64,000 nt of DNA from Ramlibacter tataouinensis. GTDB lineage: Bacteria > Pseudomonadota > Gammaproteobacteria > Burkholderiales > Burkholderiaceae_C. Below, piece after piece: positions 17,958 through 26,658 of the stretch; position 1 is the stretch's first letter, and every line of letters begins with the position of its first letter. The notes under the pieces are model-generated. The model made no database searches. It was not told the origin of the DNA and saw only the letters and a list, made by a program, of their open reading frames with translations. Location of the stretch: contig NZ_CP116009.1 in the NCBI RefSeq assembly GCF_027941915.1, forward strand, positions 2,604,001 to 2,668,000, read 5' to 3'. The position numbers were made by a program, and so were the translations under genes.

Positions 17958-18607
17958 CGATCCGTATCCTCGCGCGCGCCGCCGCCGCTCTGTCGCTGCT
18001 CTTGCTGGCCGCCTGCGCCAGCATCGTCGACAAGCCGGTGCGCCCGACCTTGTTCGACATGGGGCCGCTGCCCCCGATCACGCCGCCGATCGAGCGCTCG
18101 GGCCAGCGCTTCGCACTGGTGGTGCCGGAGATCGACGCCGCCGGCGCGCTGGAAGGCTCGGCCATCCTGTACCGGCTCGGCTACTCCGACGACCACCAGC
18201 TGCGCGCCTATTCGCAGTCGCGCTGGAGCGCGCCGCCGCCCCAGCTGGTGCGCCAGCGGCTGCGCCAGCAGCTCGGGCGCGAGCGGCCGGTGCTGAACCT
18301 GGACGAGAGCGCCTCGCTGGCGCGCGAGGCGGCGCAGCCGCTGTACCTGCTGCGCATGGAGCTGGAGGAGTTCGCCCACGTGTTCGACGAGCCCGCCAGC
18401 AGCCGGGGCGTGATCCGCCTGCGCGCCACCCTGTTCCTGAGCACCACGGCGGGCGAGAAGCTGGTCGGCCAGCGCAGCATTGCGGTGCAGGGCGTCGCGC
18501 CGTCGCAGGACGCCTCCGGCGGCGTGAGGGCGCTGACCGAGGCCACCGATGCCGCGGCGTCCGACATCAGCGAGTGGCTGGTGCAGGTGGCGCGGACGCG
18601 GCCATGA
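17954..18607 (+). CDS. ABC-type transport auxiliary lipoprotein
   Basis: This 217-residue protein has a lipoprotein signal with the lipobox LLAAC at residue 22 (LSLLLLAACASIVDKP). After Cys it matches the layout of outer-membrane auxiliary lipoproteins found with Mce/Mla systems (PqiC-like, ABC-type transport auxiliary component): the N-terminal FDMGPLPP, VVPEIDAAG, and the tyrosine-rich LYRLGYSDDHQLRAYSQSRWSAPPPQLV. It would sit at the inner face of the outer membrane and dock the MCE ring. The start overlaps the upstream stop by 4 nt (ATGA at 17954-17957). Confidence 0.88.
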   Translation: MTIRILARAAAALSLLLLAACASIVDKPVRPTLFDMGPLPPITPPIERSGQRFALVVPEIDAAGALEGSAILYRLGYSDDHQLRAYSQSRWSAPPPQLVRQRLRQQLGRERPVLNLDESASLAREAAQPLYLLRMELEEFAHVFDEPASSRGVIRLRATLFLSTTAGEKLVGQRSIAVQGVAPSQDASGGVRALTEATDAAASDISEWLVQVARTRP

Positions 18608-19254
18608 GCCCGGCGGCGCAAGGCACCGCAGAGGCGGCCCGGCTGGTCACCGGCGCCACGGGTCGACCGCCGCTGGAGGAGGAGATGAAAGCGGCCGGGC
18701 TGGAGGTGCTGGGCCCGTGCGAAGGGCTGTCGCAGCGCCGCGAACTGCTGCGCGAGTCGCCGTTCCTGCAGGACTTCACGCCGGCCGAGGCCGAGGTGCT
18801 GGGGCAGGCCATGCTGCACGTGCGCGCGCAGGCCGGCCAGGTGCTGATCGCCGAGGGCGACGCCAGCGACTGGATGATGCTGCTGCTGTCCGGCACGGTC
18901 GATGTCGGCAAGCGCAAGGTCGGCGCGGCGGTCGATCGCGGCGCGCTGCCCGTCACGACCGAGCGGCTGGCGGTGCTGCGGGAGGGCGCGGCGCTGGGCG
19001 AGATGTCGATGCTGGACGGCGAGCCGCGCTACGCCAGCTGCTGGGCGTTGAGCGAGGTCGAGGCGGCGGTGCTCAGCCGCGCGGCCGTCGCCGGCCTGAT
19101 CGCCGGGCAACCGGCGGTCGGCGCCAAGCTGCTGGTGAAGATCACGCAGCTGCTGGCGCAGCGCCTGCGCAACACCAGCAACCAGCTGCTGCGCCACCTG
19201 GAGCAGGCCGCCGCCGGGCAGGCCGCTAGTGGGCCAGGGCCGGAAACAATTTGA
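18604..19254 (+). CDS. Cyclic nucleotide-binding domain protein without a DNA-binding domain
   Basis: This 216-residue protein contains one cNMP-binding fold (about residues 45-165): FLQDFTPAEAEVL, a beta-roll with GQVLIAEGDASDWMMLLLSGTVDVGK, and the phosphate-binding region GAALGEMSMLDGEPRYASC, where the E and R expected for cyclic-nucleotide contact are present. A C-terminal helix follows, but there is no helix-turn-helix, so it is not a Crp/Fnr regulator. The start (ATG at 18604) overlaps the lipoprotein stop (ATGA), so it is coupled to the Mla-like operon and may tune lipid transport in response to a nucleotide. Its end overlaps convergent marC by 29 nt. Confidence 0.85.
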   Translation: MSPAAQGTAEAARLVTGATGRPPLEEEMKAAGLEVLGPCEGLSQRRELLRESPFLQDFTPAEAEVLGQAMLHVRAQAGQVLIAEGDASDWMMLLLSGTVDVGKRKVGAAVDRGALPVTTERLAVLREGAALGEMSMLDGEPRYASCWALSEVEAAVLSRAAVAGLIAGQPAVGAKLLVKITQLLAQRLRNTSNQLLRHLEQAAAGQAASGPGPETI

Positions 19255-19858
19255 CGAGACCCACGGCCATCACTTCGACGGCCAGCGCGGCCAGGATCAG
19301 CCCCATCAGCCGGGTCATCACGCTGATGCCGGTCTTGCCCAGCACGCGGGCGATCGGCTCGGCCAGGGCGAAGGCGATGGCGATGGCCAGGCCGATCACC
19401 ACTCCGTAGCCCACCAGCGCCGCCATCTGCCAGAAGGTGTGGGCGCGCTCGGCATAGATCACCACGGTGGAGATGGTGGCCGGCCCGGTCAGCAGCGGGA
19501 TGGTCAGCGGCACCACCGCGATGCTGGCGCCCATGGCGGCTTTCTCCGCGCCCTGCTCCAGGTCGTGCGTGGCCGGCTTGGCCTCGGCCGGCCGGGCGTT
19601 GAGCATGTTCAGGGCGCTGGTCAGCAGCAGCATGCCGCCGCCCACCTGGAAGCTGGCCAGCGAGATGTTGAAGAACTCCAGCACCTGCAGGCCCAGCAGG
19701 GCGCTCATGGCGATCACCAGGGCCGCGGTGGTGGCCGCCGTGACCACGGTCTCGCGCCGCTGCTGGCGGCTGAAGCCGTCGGTGTAGTGGATGAAGAAGG
19801 GCACGATGGCCAGCGGATTGACCACCGCCAGCAGCGTGATCAGCGGCTTGAAGTCCAT
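19226..19858 (-). CDS. MarC-family membrane protein
   Basis: This 210-residue protein has six hydrophobic segments and the MarC/UPF0056 signatures LITLLAVVNPLAIVPFF at the N terminus and GASIAVVPLTIPLLTGPATIS near residue 120. Despite the historical name, MarC proteins have no proven role in multidrug resistance; they are inner-membrane proteins of unclear transport function. The ATG at 19858 overlaps the stop of the maoC-like gene (TGATG), so the two are translated together. The 3' end overlaps the convergent cNMP-binding gene by 29 nt. Confidence 0.92.
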   Translation of the reverse strand: MDFKPLITLLAVVNPLAIVPFFIHYTDGFSRQQRRETVVTAATTAALVIAMSALLGLQVLEFFNISLASFQVGGGMLLLTSALNMLNARPAEAKPATHDLEQGAEKAAMGASIAVVPLTIPLLTGPATISTVVIYAERAHTFWQMAALVGYGVVIGLAIAIAFALAEPIARVLGKTGISVMTRLMGLILAALAVEVMAVGLVKLFPALAH

Positions 19859-20331
19859 CAGCCGGCTGCAGCGGGAGCGGCGGGCGTGCGCCGGCGGAAC
19901 ATGCCCCAGCCCTCCATGTGCAGCACCTGCTCGCCGCGCTGGTTGAACATTTCCCAGACCGAGCGCACCAGGCCGATGTCGGGCCGGCTGTTCATCGGAC
20001 GCGCTTCCAGCACCCGGTGCTTGAGCGCCAGCGTGTCGCCGGGGTAGACCGGCTTGAGCCACTTGAGGCTCTCCAGCCCCGGCGAGCCCATGCTGCTGGA
20101 ATCGCGCAGGAAGTGGTCCACCGTCAGCCGCATGGCCAGGGCGCAGGTGTGCCAGCCGCTGGCGCACAGGCCGCCGAACACCGACTGCCGGCCGGCCTCC
20201 TCGTCCAGGTGGAACGGCTGCGGGTCGAACTGCGCCGCAAAGTGCTTGATCTCCTCGGCGCTGGGGCTGACGGTGCCCAGCTCCAGCACCACCCCCGGCT
20301 GCAGGTCCTCCCACCAGTAGCGGATCGCCAT
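19858..20331 (-). CDS. MaoC-like hot-dog fold dehydratase
   Basis: This 157-residue single hot-dog protein has the MaoC/(R)-hydratase 2 layout: an early YWWEDLQPGVVLELG, then EEIKHFAAQFDPQPFHLDEEAG with the catalytic Asp and His, then SGWHTCALAMRL. R-specific enoyl-CoA hydratases hydrate trans-2-enoyl-CoA to (R)-3-hydroxyacyl-CoA, linking beta-oxidation to PHA or other acyl pathways; related members act on other thioesters. The ATG at 20331 overlaps the SDR stop (TGATG), and its own stop overlaps marC. With the adjacent SDR this looks like a small acyl-CoA or fatty-acid module. Confidence 0.9.
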   Translation of the reverse strand: MAIRYWWEDLQPGVVLELGTVSPSAEEIKHFAAQFDPQPFHLDEEAGRQSVFGGLCASGWHTCALAMRLTVDHFLRDSSSMGSPGLESLKWLKPVYPGDTLALKHRVLEARPMNSRPDIGLVRSVWEMFNQRGEQVLHMEGWGMFRRRTPAAPAAAG

Positions 20332-21077
20332 CAACGCCCTCCCGATACGTCCAACAGGCTCATGGTGGTGTAGCTTGCCTCGGGCGAGAGCAACCACACG
20401 ATCGCCTGCGCGACTTCGTCGGCGCTGCCGCCGCGCTGCATCGGCACCTCGGGCGCCAGCCGCTGCACGCGGTCGGGGATGCCGCCGGAGGCGTGGATGT
20501 CGGTGTCGATCAGTCCGGGCCGCACGGCATTCACGCGGATGCCGTCGGCGGCCACTTCCTTGGCCAGCCCCACGGTGAAGACGTCGATCGCGCCCTTGGC
20601 CGCGGCGTAGTCGACGTACTGGTTCGGCGAGCCGAGCCGCGCCGCCGCGCTGGACACGTTGACGATGGCGCCGCCCGGGCCGCCGTGCCGCGTGCTGATG
20701 CGCCGCACGGCCTCGCGCGCGCACAGGAAGGAGCCGATCACGTTGATGGCGAAGATGCGCTGCAGGCGCGCGGCGCTCATCTGCTCGACCCGTTCGCTCA
20801 CGTCGACAACGCCGGCGTTGTTCACCAGGTCGGTGACGCGGCCCAGGCGCGCATCGATGTCGGCGAACATGCGGACCACCTGCTGCTCGTCGGCGACGTC
20901 GCCCTGCACGGCGATGGCGCGCCGGCCCGCCTGCTCGACCTGGCGCACCACCTGCTGCGCCGCATCGGCGTTGCTGGCGTAGTTGACCGCAACTGCCCAG
21001 CCGCGCGCCGCGGCCAGCCTGGCCGTGGCGGCGCCGATGCCCCGGCTGCCGCCGGTGACCAGCACGACTCGCTCCAA
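20331..21077 (-). CDS. SDR-family oxidoreductase
   Basis: This 248-residue classical SDR is of normal length. It has VTGGSRGIG (cofactor-binding), NNAG near residue 88, the catalytic Ser in VNVSSAAA, and an intact YxxxK in VDYAAAKGAID. The cofactor specificity cannot be settled by eye. It is the first gene of the SDR-maoC-marC operon and is divergent from the dienelactone hydrolase gene across a 102-nt gap. Given the MaoC neighbour, reduction or oxidation of a hydroxyacyl or ketoacyl substrate is plausible, but the substrate is unknown. Confidence 0.93.
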   Translation of the reverse strand: MERVVLVTGGSRGIGAATARLAAARGWAVAVNYASNADAAQQVVRQVEQAGRRAIAVQGDVADEQQVVRMFADIDARLGRVTDLVNNAGVVDVSERVEQMSAARLQRIFAINVIGSFLCAREAVRRISTRHGGPGGAIVNVSSAAARLGSPNQYVDYAAAKGAIDVFTVGLAKEVAADGIRVNAVRPGLIDTDIHASGGIPDRVQRLAPEVPMQRGGSADEVAQAIVWLLSPEASYTTMSLLDVSGGR

Positions 21078-21132
21078 TTTCCGCCTCCTGCGCCGAGGGC
21101 GCGACTACGATACAACCCCATTAGAACAAAGC

Positions 21133-21152
21133 GCGGGCGGCGCCGCCCGCGT
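21133..21152. promoter_or_regulatory. 20-bp perfect palindrome upstream of the dienelactone hydrolase gene
   Basis: A perfect 20-bp palindrome with half-site CGCGGGCGGC lies 27 nt before the ATG at 21180, in the 102-nt gap between divergent genes. It may be an operator for a dimeric regulator, or a hairpin in the leader. The GC-rich composition raises the odds of chance palindromes. Confidence 0.4.
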
Positions 21153-21179
21153 GCTCAACCCACCGACAAGGAGACCGAC

Positions 21180-21866
21180 ATGGGCAGCTTCGTGGACCTG
21201 CAGGCCGGCGACGGCTTCAGCTTTCCCGCTTATGTGGCGCAACCGAACGGCCGTCCCAAGGGCGGCGTCGTGGTGCTGCAGGAAATCTTCGGCGTCAATT
21301 CGCACATCCGCTCGGTAGCCGACGGCTACGCGGCCGAAGGCTGGCTGGCGGTGGCGCCATCGACCTTCCACCGAATCAAGCCGGGCGTGGAACTGGGCTA
21401 CGGCGAGAACGACATGTCGGCCGGCTTCGCGCTCAAGACCGCGGTCGAGGCGCTGCCGGCGCCCGGCGTGATGCCGGACATCCAGGCCGCGATCGGCCAT
21501 GCGGCGCAGGCCGGCAAGGTCGGCATCGTGGGCTACTGCTGGGGCGGGCTGCTGTCCTGGCGCTCGGCCTGCCTGCTGGACGGCCTGTCGGCGGCGGTGA
21601 CCTACTACGGCGGTGGCATGACCACGCCGGATGAAGCCGCGCGCCAGCCCCGCGTGCCGGTGCTGTCGCACTTCGGCGAGCAGGACCACTGGATCCCGCT
21701 GGAAGGCGTGGAGGCGTTCCGCAGGGCCCACCCGGAGGTCGAGGTCCATGTGTACAAGGCCAAACACGGCTTCAACTGCGACCAGCGCGGCTCCTGGAAC
21801 GAGCCGGCCGCGAAGCTCGCGCGCGAGCGCTCGCTGGCCTTCTTCGGACAGCACCTGGCGGCCTGA
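21180..21866 (+). CDS. Dienelactone hydrolase family protein
   Basis: This 228-residue alpha/beta hydrolase has a Cys nucleophile in GYCWGG (about residue 120), an Asp in FGEQDHWIP (about 172) and a His in KHGFNCDQ (about 202), giving the Cys-Asp-His triad of the DLH family. The early VVVLQEIFGVN stretch provides the oxyanion-region Glu. Members open dienelactones in the modified ortho-cleavage pathway, but many act on other esters and carboxymethyl lactones. AAGGAGACCGAC lies just before the ATG. It precedes the truncated GST gene by 15 nt, which may have been its operon partner. Confidence 0.94.
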   Translation: MGSFVDLQAGDGFSFPAYVAQPNGRPKGGVVVLQEIFGVNSHIRSVADGYAAEGWLAVAPSTFHRIKPGVELGYGENDMSAGFALKTAVEALPAPGVMPDIQAAIGHAAQAGKVGIVGYCWGGLLSWRSACLLDGLSAAVTYYGGGMTTPDEAARQPRVPVLSHFGEQDHWIPLEGVEAFRRAHPEVEVHVYKAKHGFNCDQRGSWNEPAAKLARERSLAFFGQHLAA

Positions 21867-21881
21867 GCCAGCGCGCGCGAC

Positions 21882-22097
21882 ATGATCCGGTTGTTCCACT
21901 ACCCCGGCACCGCGGCCATGGTGCCGCACATCCTGCTGGAAGAAATCGGCGTGCCCTACGAGCGGGTGCACGTGGACCGCGCCGCCAACGCGCACAAGGC
22001 GCCGGACTACCTGCGGCTCAATCCCAACGGGCTGCTCCCGGTGCTGGTCGACGGCGAACTGGTGTTGTACGAGACGGCCGCGATCGCGCTGCACCTC
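21882..22097 (+). pseudogene. Glutathione S-transferase, 3'-truncated (thioredoxin-fold domain only)
   Basis: Residues 1-72 match the N-terminal thioredoxin domain of a GST: MIRLFHYPGTAAMVPHILLEE, LRLNPNGLLPVLVDG with the cis-Pro, and ETAAIALHL, where the GSH-binding Glu-Thr occurs. A normal GST has a further helical domain of about 130 residues. Here the sequence stops being GST-like at about 22097 and the frame runs on to 22283 through the reverse of corA, giving Ser/Arg-rich nonsense. The gene lies 15 nt after the dienelactone hydrolase stop. The helical domain is missing, so GST activity is unlikely. Confidence 0.8.
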
Positions 22098-22828
22098 TCG
22101 CGCGCGGTGTCCAGCCACTCCTGCATGGCGTCGCCCTGCTCCTCGCACAGGTCTTCGAGCGCATGCAGCTCGCGCCGGGCGACCATCAGTGCGCCCCAGT
22201 TGCGGAAGGCGGTGTTGGGTCGCAGGAGTTCCTGTTGCCACTGGTCCAGCTCGCTGGTGAGCTGGCGGCGCAGCTCCAGGTAGCCGTCCACCATCACGTT
22301 GACCATGCGCAGCATCAGGTCCGACGGGCTGGCCGGCAGCCGGCTGCGGTTGCTGCCAGCCAGGCCGTCGTTCTGCACGGCGTCGGACAGGTAGCGCGAG
22401 ATGAAGGAGCGGGCGGTCAGGCAGCCGGTGGGATGGACCGTCACCAGCAGCCGGTCGAACACCACGAAGGCGAGCGCGCGCGTGCGGATGCGGTAGAAGC
22501 TGGCCAGGGCCGACGGCGGGGCGCCGGCCGGGTGTTCCTGCAACTCCCGGTCGACCTCTTCGCCGGTGGCCAGCCGGCGGAACACCACCAGGTCATAAAC
22601 CGAGGTGTAGTCGTAGTGCGAGGGATGGGCCCGGTTGCCCAGGTCCTTCAGGTGCAGGTCCAGCAGCGCCGAGCCGCCCAGCCGCTGGCAGGCGGCCTGC
22701 AGCACCGCCAGCTGCTCGGTCAGGGCCTCGCGCTCGAGGTAGATCCAGATGAACCCATCGCCCGGCGCCTGCGCCGGCACTTCATCGAGGAAGCGCAGCG
22801 TGCCGGGCGTGAATTCGACGATGTGCAT
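22098..22828 (-). pseudogene. corA: CorA-family magnesium/cobalt transporter, 3'-truncated
   Basis: The frame starts at ATG 22828 (MHIVEFTPGTLRFLDEVP) and follows the cytoplasmic domain of the CorA/ZntB family through ALMVARRELHALEDLCEEQGDAMQEWLDTARE at about 22097. Full members run about 330-350 residues, with two C-terminal membrane helices and a GMN motif. Here that segment is absent; the frame continues only into the reverse of GST sequence and stops at 22007 (273 residues in total). Without the membrane helices it cannot form a channel. It lies 11 nt after the hemB stop, on the same strand. Confidence 0.8.
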
Positions 22829-22839
22829 GGGTGGGTGCT

Positions 22840-24527
<1,688 letters not shown>

Positions 24528-24538
24528 CGGCAGCGCGG

Positions 24539-25669
24539 ATGGCGGCACGCAAGACTTCGGCCTGGCCGCTGGCGCAGGCCTGGGCGGCGCTGATCGTCTA
24601 TGCCAGCCTGTATCCGTTCGCCGACTGGCGCGATCAGGGCATTGAGCCGTGGGCGTTCCTGCACAGTCCCTGGCCGCGCTACTGGACCGCGTTCGACTTC
24701 GCGGCCAACACCGCCGGCTATGCGCCGCTCGGCTTCCTGCTGGCCCTGGCCTTCCTGCGGCGAAGCAGCGCGCTGCCGCAGGCCCGGCTCTGGGCGCCGG
24801 TCGCGGTCGCCACGGCCTGCGGCGCCGTGCTGTCGTTCGGCATGGAGGCGCTGCAGACCTACCTGCCGGCGCGCGTGCCCTCCAATGTGGACTTCGGGCT
24901 GAACGCGCTGGGCGCGCTGATCGGCGCCGCGCTGGCGGTGGCGCTGGAGAAGGCCGGTGCGCTGGACCACTGGAGCCGGTTCCGGCGGCGCTGGTTCGTG
25001 GACGAATCGCGCGGCGCGCTGGTGCTGCTGGCGCTGTGGCCGGTGGCGTTGCTGTTCCCGGCGGCGGTGCCGCTCGGTCTGGGCCAGGTGTTCGAGCGCC
25101 TCGAGGCCGCCGTGGCCGACTGGCTGATGGACACGCCGTTCCTCGAGTGGCTGCCGGTGCGCGACGTGGAGTTGCAGCCGCTGGTGCCGGGCGCCGAGCT
25201 GATCGGCGTGGCGCTGGGTGCGCTCGTGCCCTGCCTGCTGGCGTATTCGGTGATGCAGTCGATCGGCCGGCGCGCGCTCTTCGCCGGATTGCTGGTGGCG
25301 GCGGGCGTTGCGGTCACCGCGCTGTCCTCGGCCCTGAGCTGGGGGCCGGCGCATGCCTGGAGCTGGCTGACGCTGCCGGTGCGACTGGGCCTGGTGACCG
25401 GCCTGGTGCTGGCCCTGGCCCTGCTGGCGCTGCCGCGCCGGGGCTGCGCGGCGCTGCTGCTGCTGGTGCTGGTGCTGCAACTGGCCCTGTTGAACCAGGC
25501 GCCCGCCAACGCCTATTTCACGCACACGTTGCAAGGCTGGGAGCAGGGCCGCTTCATCCGCTTCCACGGCCTGGTGCAGTGGCTCGGGTGGCTGTGGCCT
25601 TACGTGGCCCTGGCCTATGTGCTGGTGCGCGTCTCCAGTCCGGATGCGCGGCCTAGAATTCCGCAATGA
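24539..25669 (+). CDS. VanZ-family membrane protein
   Basis: This 376-residue protein has about ten hydrophobic segments. The first 130 residues carry the VanZ-like region (YASLYPFADWR, DFAANTAGYAPLGFLLALAFL, EALQTYLPARVPSNVDFGLNALGALIG), a known fold with a conserved Glu/Gln and Asn. The C-terminal half is an additional membrane domain without a family signature I recognise. VanZ itself lowers teicoplanin sensitivity in enterococci; the role of these larger relatives is unknown. It starts 11 nt after the hemJ-like gene and overlaps the ferredoxin-like gene by 4 nt (ATGA). Confidence 0.85.
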   Translation: MAARKTSAWPLAQAWAALIVYASLYPFADWRDQGIEPWAFLHSPWPRYWTAFDFAANTAGYAPLGFLLALAFLRRSSALPQARLWAPVAVATACGAVLSFGMEALQTYLPARVPSNVDFGLNALGALIGAALAVALEKAGALDHWSRFRRRWFVDESRGALVLLALWPVALLFPAAVPLGLGQVFERLEAAVADWLMDTPFLEWLPVRDVELQPLVPGAELIGVALGALVPCLLAYSVMQSIGRRALFAGLLVAAGVAVTALSSALSWGPAHAWSWLTLPVRLGLVTGLVLALALLALPRRGCAALLLLVLVLQLALLNQAPANAYFTHTLQGWEQGRFIRFHGLVQWLGWLWPYVALAYVLVRVSSPDARPRIPQ

Positions 25670-26007
25670 GTCCAGACCAGCCCTCCTACTACGAGCGGCA
25701 CATCTTCTTTTGCCTGAACAAGCGCAGCAACGGCGAGAACTGCTGCGCCGACCACAACGCCGAGGCCGCCTTCGACCGCTGCAAGGCGCAGGTCAAGGCC
25801 CAGGGGCTGGCCGGGCCGGGCAAGGTGCGGGTGAACAAGGCCGGTTGCCTCGACCGCTGCGCCGCCGGACCGGTGGCGGTGGTCTATCCGGAAGCCGTCT
25901 GGTACAGCTACGTGGACCAGCAGGACATCGACGAGATCGTGGAGTCGCACCTGAAGAACGGCCGCGTGGTCGAGCGCCTGCTGACGCCGCCGCACCTGGG
26001 GCGCTGA
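25666..26007 (+). CDS. (2Fe-2S) ferredoxin-like protein, thioredoxin-fold type
   Basis: This 113-residue protein has the thioredoxin-like [2Fe-2S] ferredoxin pattern: RHIFFCLNKRSNGENCC near the N terminus (first cluster Cys and its neighbours) and KAGCLDRCAAGPVAVVYPE near residue 60 with the second Cys pair. That layout is common in Burkholderiales ferredoxins of unknown partner. It acts in the cytoplasm as an electron carrier or redox sensor. The start overlaps the VanZ stop (ATGA). It is encoded between a membrane protein and a hydrolase, which does not reveal the partner. Confidence 0.88.
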   Translation: MSPDQPSYYERHIFFCLNKRSNGENCCADHNAEAAFDRCKAQVKAQGLAGPGKVRVNKAGCLDRCAAGPVAVVYPEAVWYSYVDQQDIDEIVESHLKNGRVVERLLTPPHLGR

Positions 26008-26017
26008 GCCCGGCGCC

Positions 26018-26641
26018 ATGAACGTCCACACGCGGCGACTGCAGGCGCAGGGCGCGGCCGGTGCCATCGAGGTGCTGCGCGACGACCCCGAGCAGGCCGC
26101 CGTCGGCGTCGCCTTCATCGCGCATCCGCACCCGCTGTTCGGCGGCACCATGGAGAACAAGGTGGTGCAGACGCTGGCGCGCGCCTTCGTGCAGGAAGGC
26201 TGGAGCGCGGTGCGCTTCAATTTCCGCGGCGTCGGCGGCAGCGCGGGCGAGCACGACGAGGGCCGCGGCGAGGCCGACGACATGCGCGGCTTGGTCCAGG
26301 AGCTGGCGCCGCAAGGGCCGATTGCACTGGCCGGCTTTTCCTTCGGCGCCTACGTGGCGGCGAGCGTGACCGAGGCGCTGTGGCCGCAGCGCGAGCTGCG
26401 CAAGATCGTGCTGGTGGGTACCGCCGCTTCGCGCTTCGCGGTGCCGGCGCTGCCCCGCGACGCCCACGACCGCACCCTGGTGGTGCACGGTGAGCAGGAT
26501 GACACGGTGCCGTTGCAGGCGGTGCTCGATTGGGCCCGGCCGCAGACCCTGCCGGTGACGCTGGTGCCCGGGGGCGGTCATTTCTTTCACGGACAATTGC
26601 CGCTCCTGAAAAACCTGGTGGCCCGCCACCTTCGCAGCTGA
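26018..26641 (+). CDS. Alpha/beta hydrolase
   Basis: This 207-residue alpha/beta hydrolase has HPHPLFGGTMENKVV (oxyanion region), FNFRGVGGSAGEHDEG, the nucleophile Ser in AGFSFGAYVA (about residue 109), Asp in HGEQDDTVP (about 160) and His in GGGHFFHG (about 188). The triad is complete. The short lid-free form matches the small DLH-like esterases widespread in beta-proteobacteria whose substrate is not known. It follows the ferredoxin-like gene by 10 nt and precedes the DD-carboxypeptidase gene by 17 nt, so all four plus-strand genes from VanZ on may be co-transcribed. Confidence 0.9.
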   Translation: MNVHTRRLQAQGAAGAIEVLRDDPEQAAVGVAFIAHPHPLFGGTMENKVVQTLARAFVQEGWSAVRFNFRGVGGSAGEHDEGRGEADDMRGLVQELAPQGPIALAGFSFGAYVAASVTEALWPQRELRKIVLVGTAASRFAVPALPRDAHDRTLVVHGEQDDTVPLQAVLDWARPQTLPVTLVPGGGHFFHGQLPLLKNLVARHLRS

Positions 26642-26658
26642 AGGAGTTTTCCCTGCCG

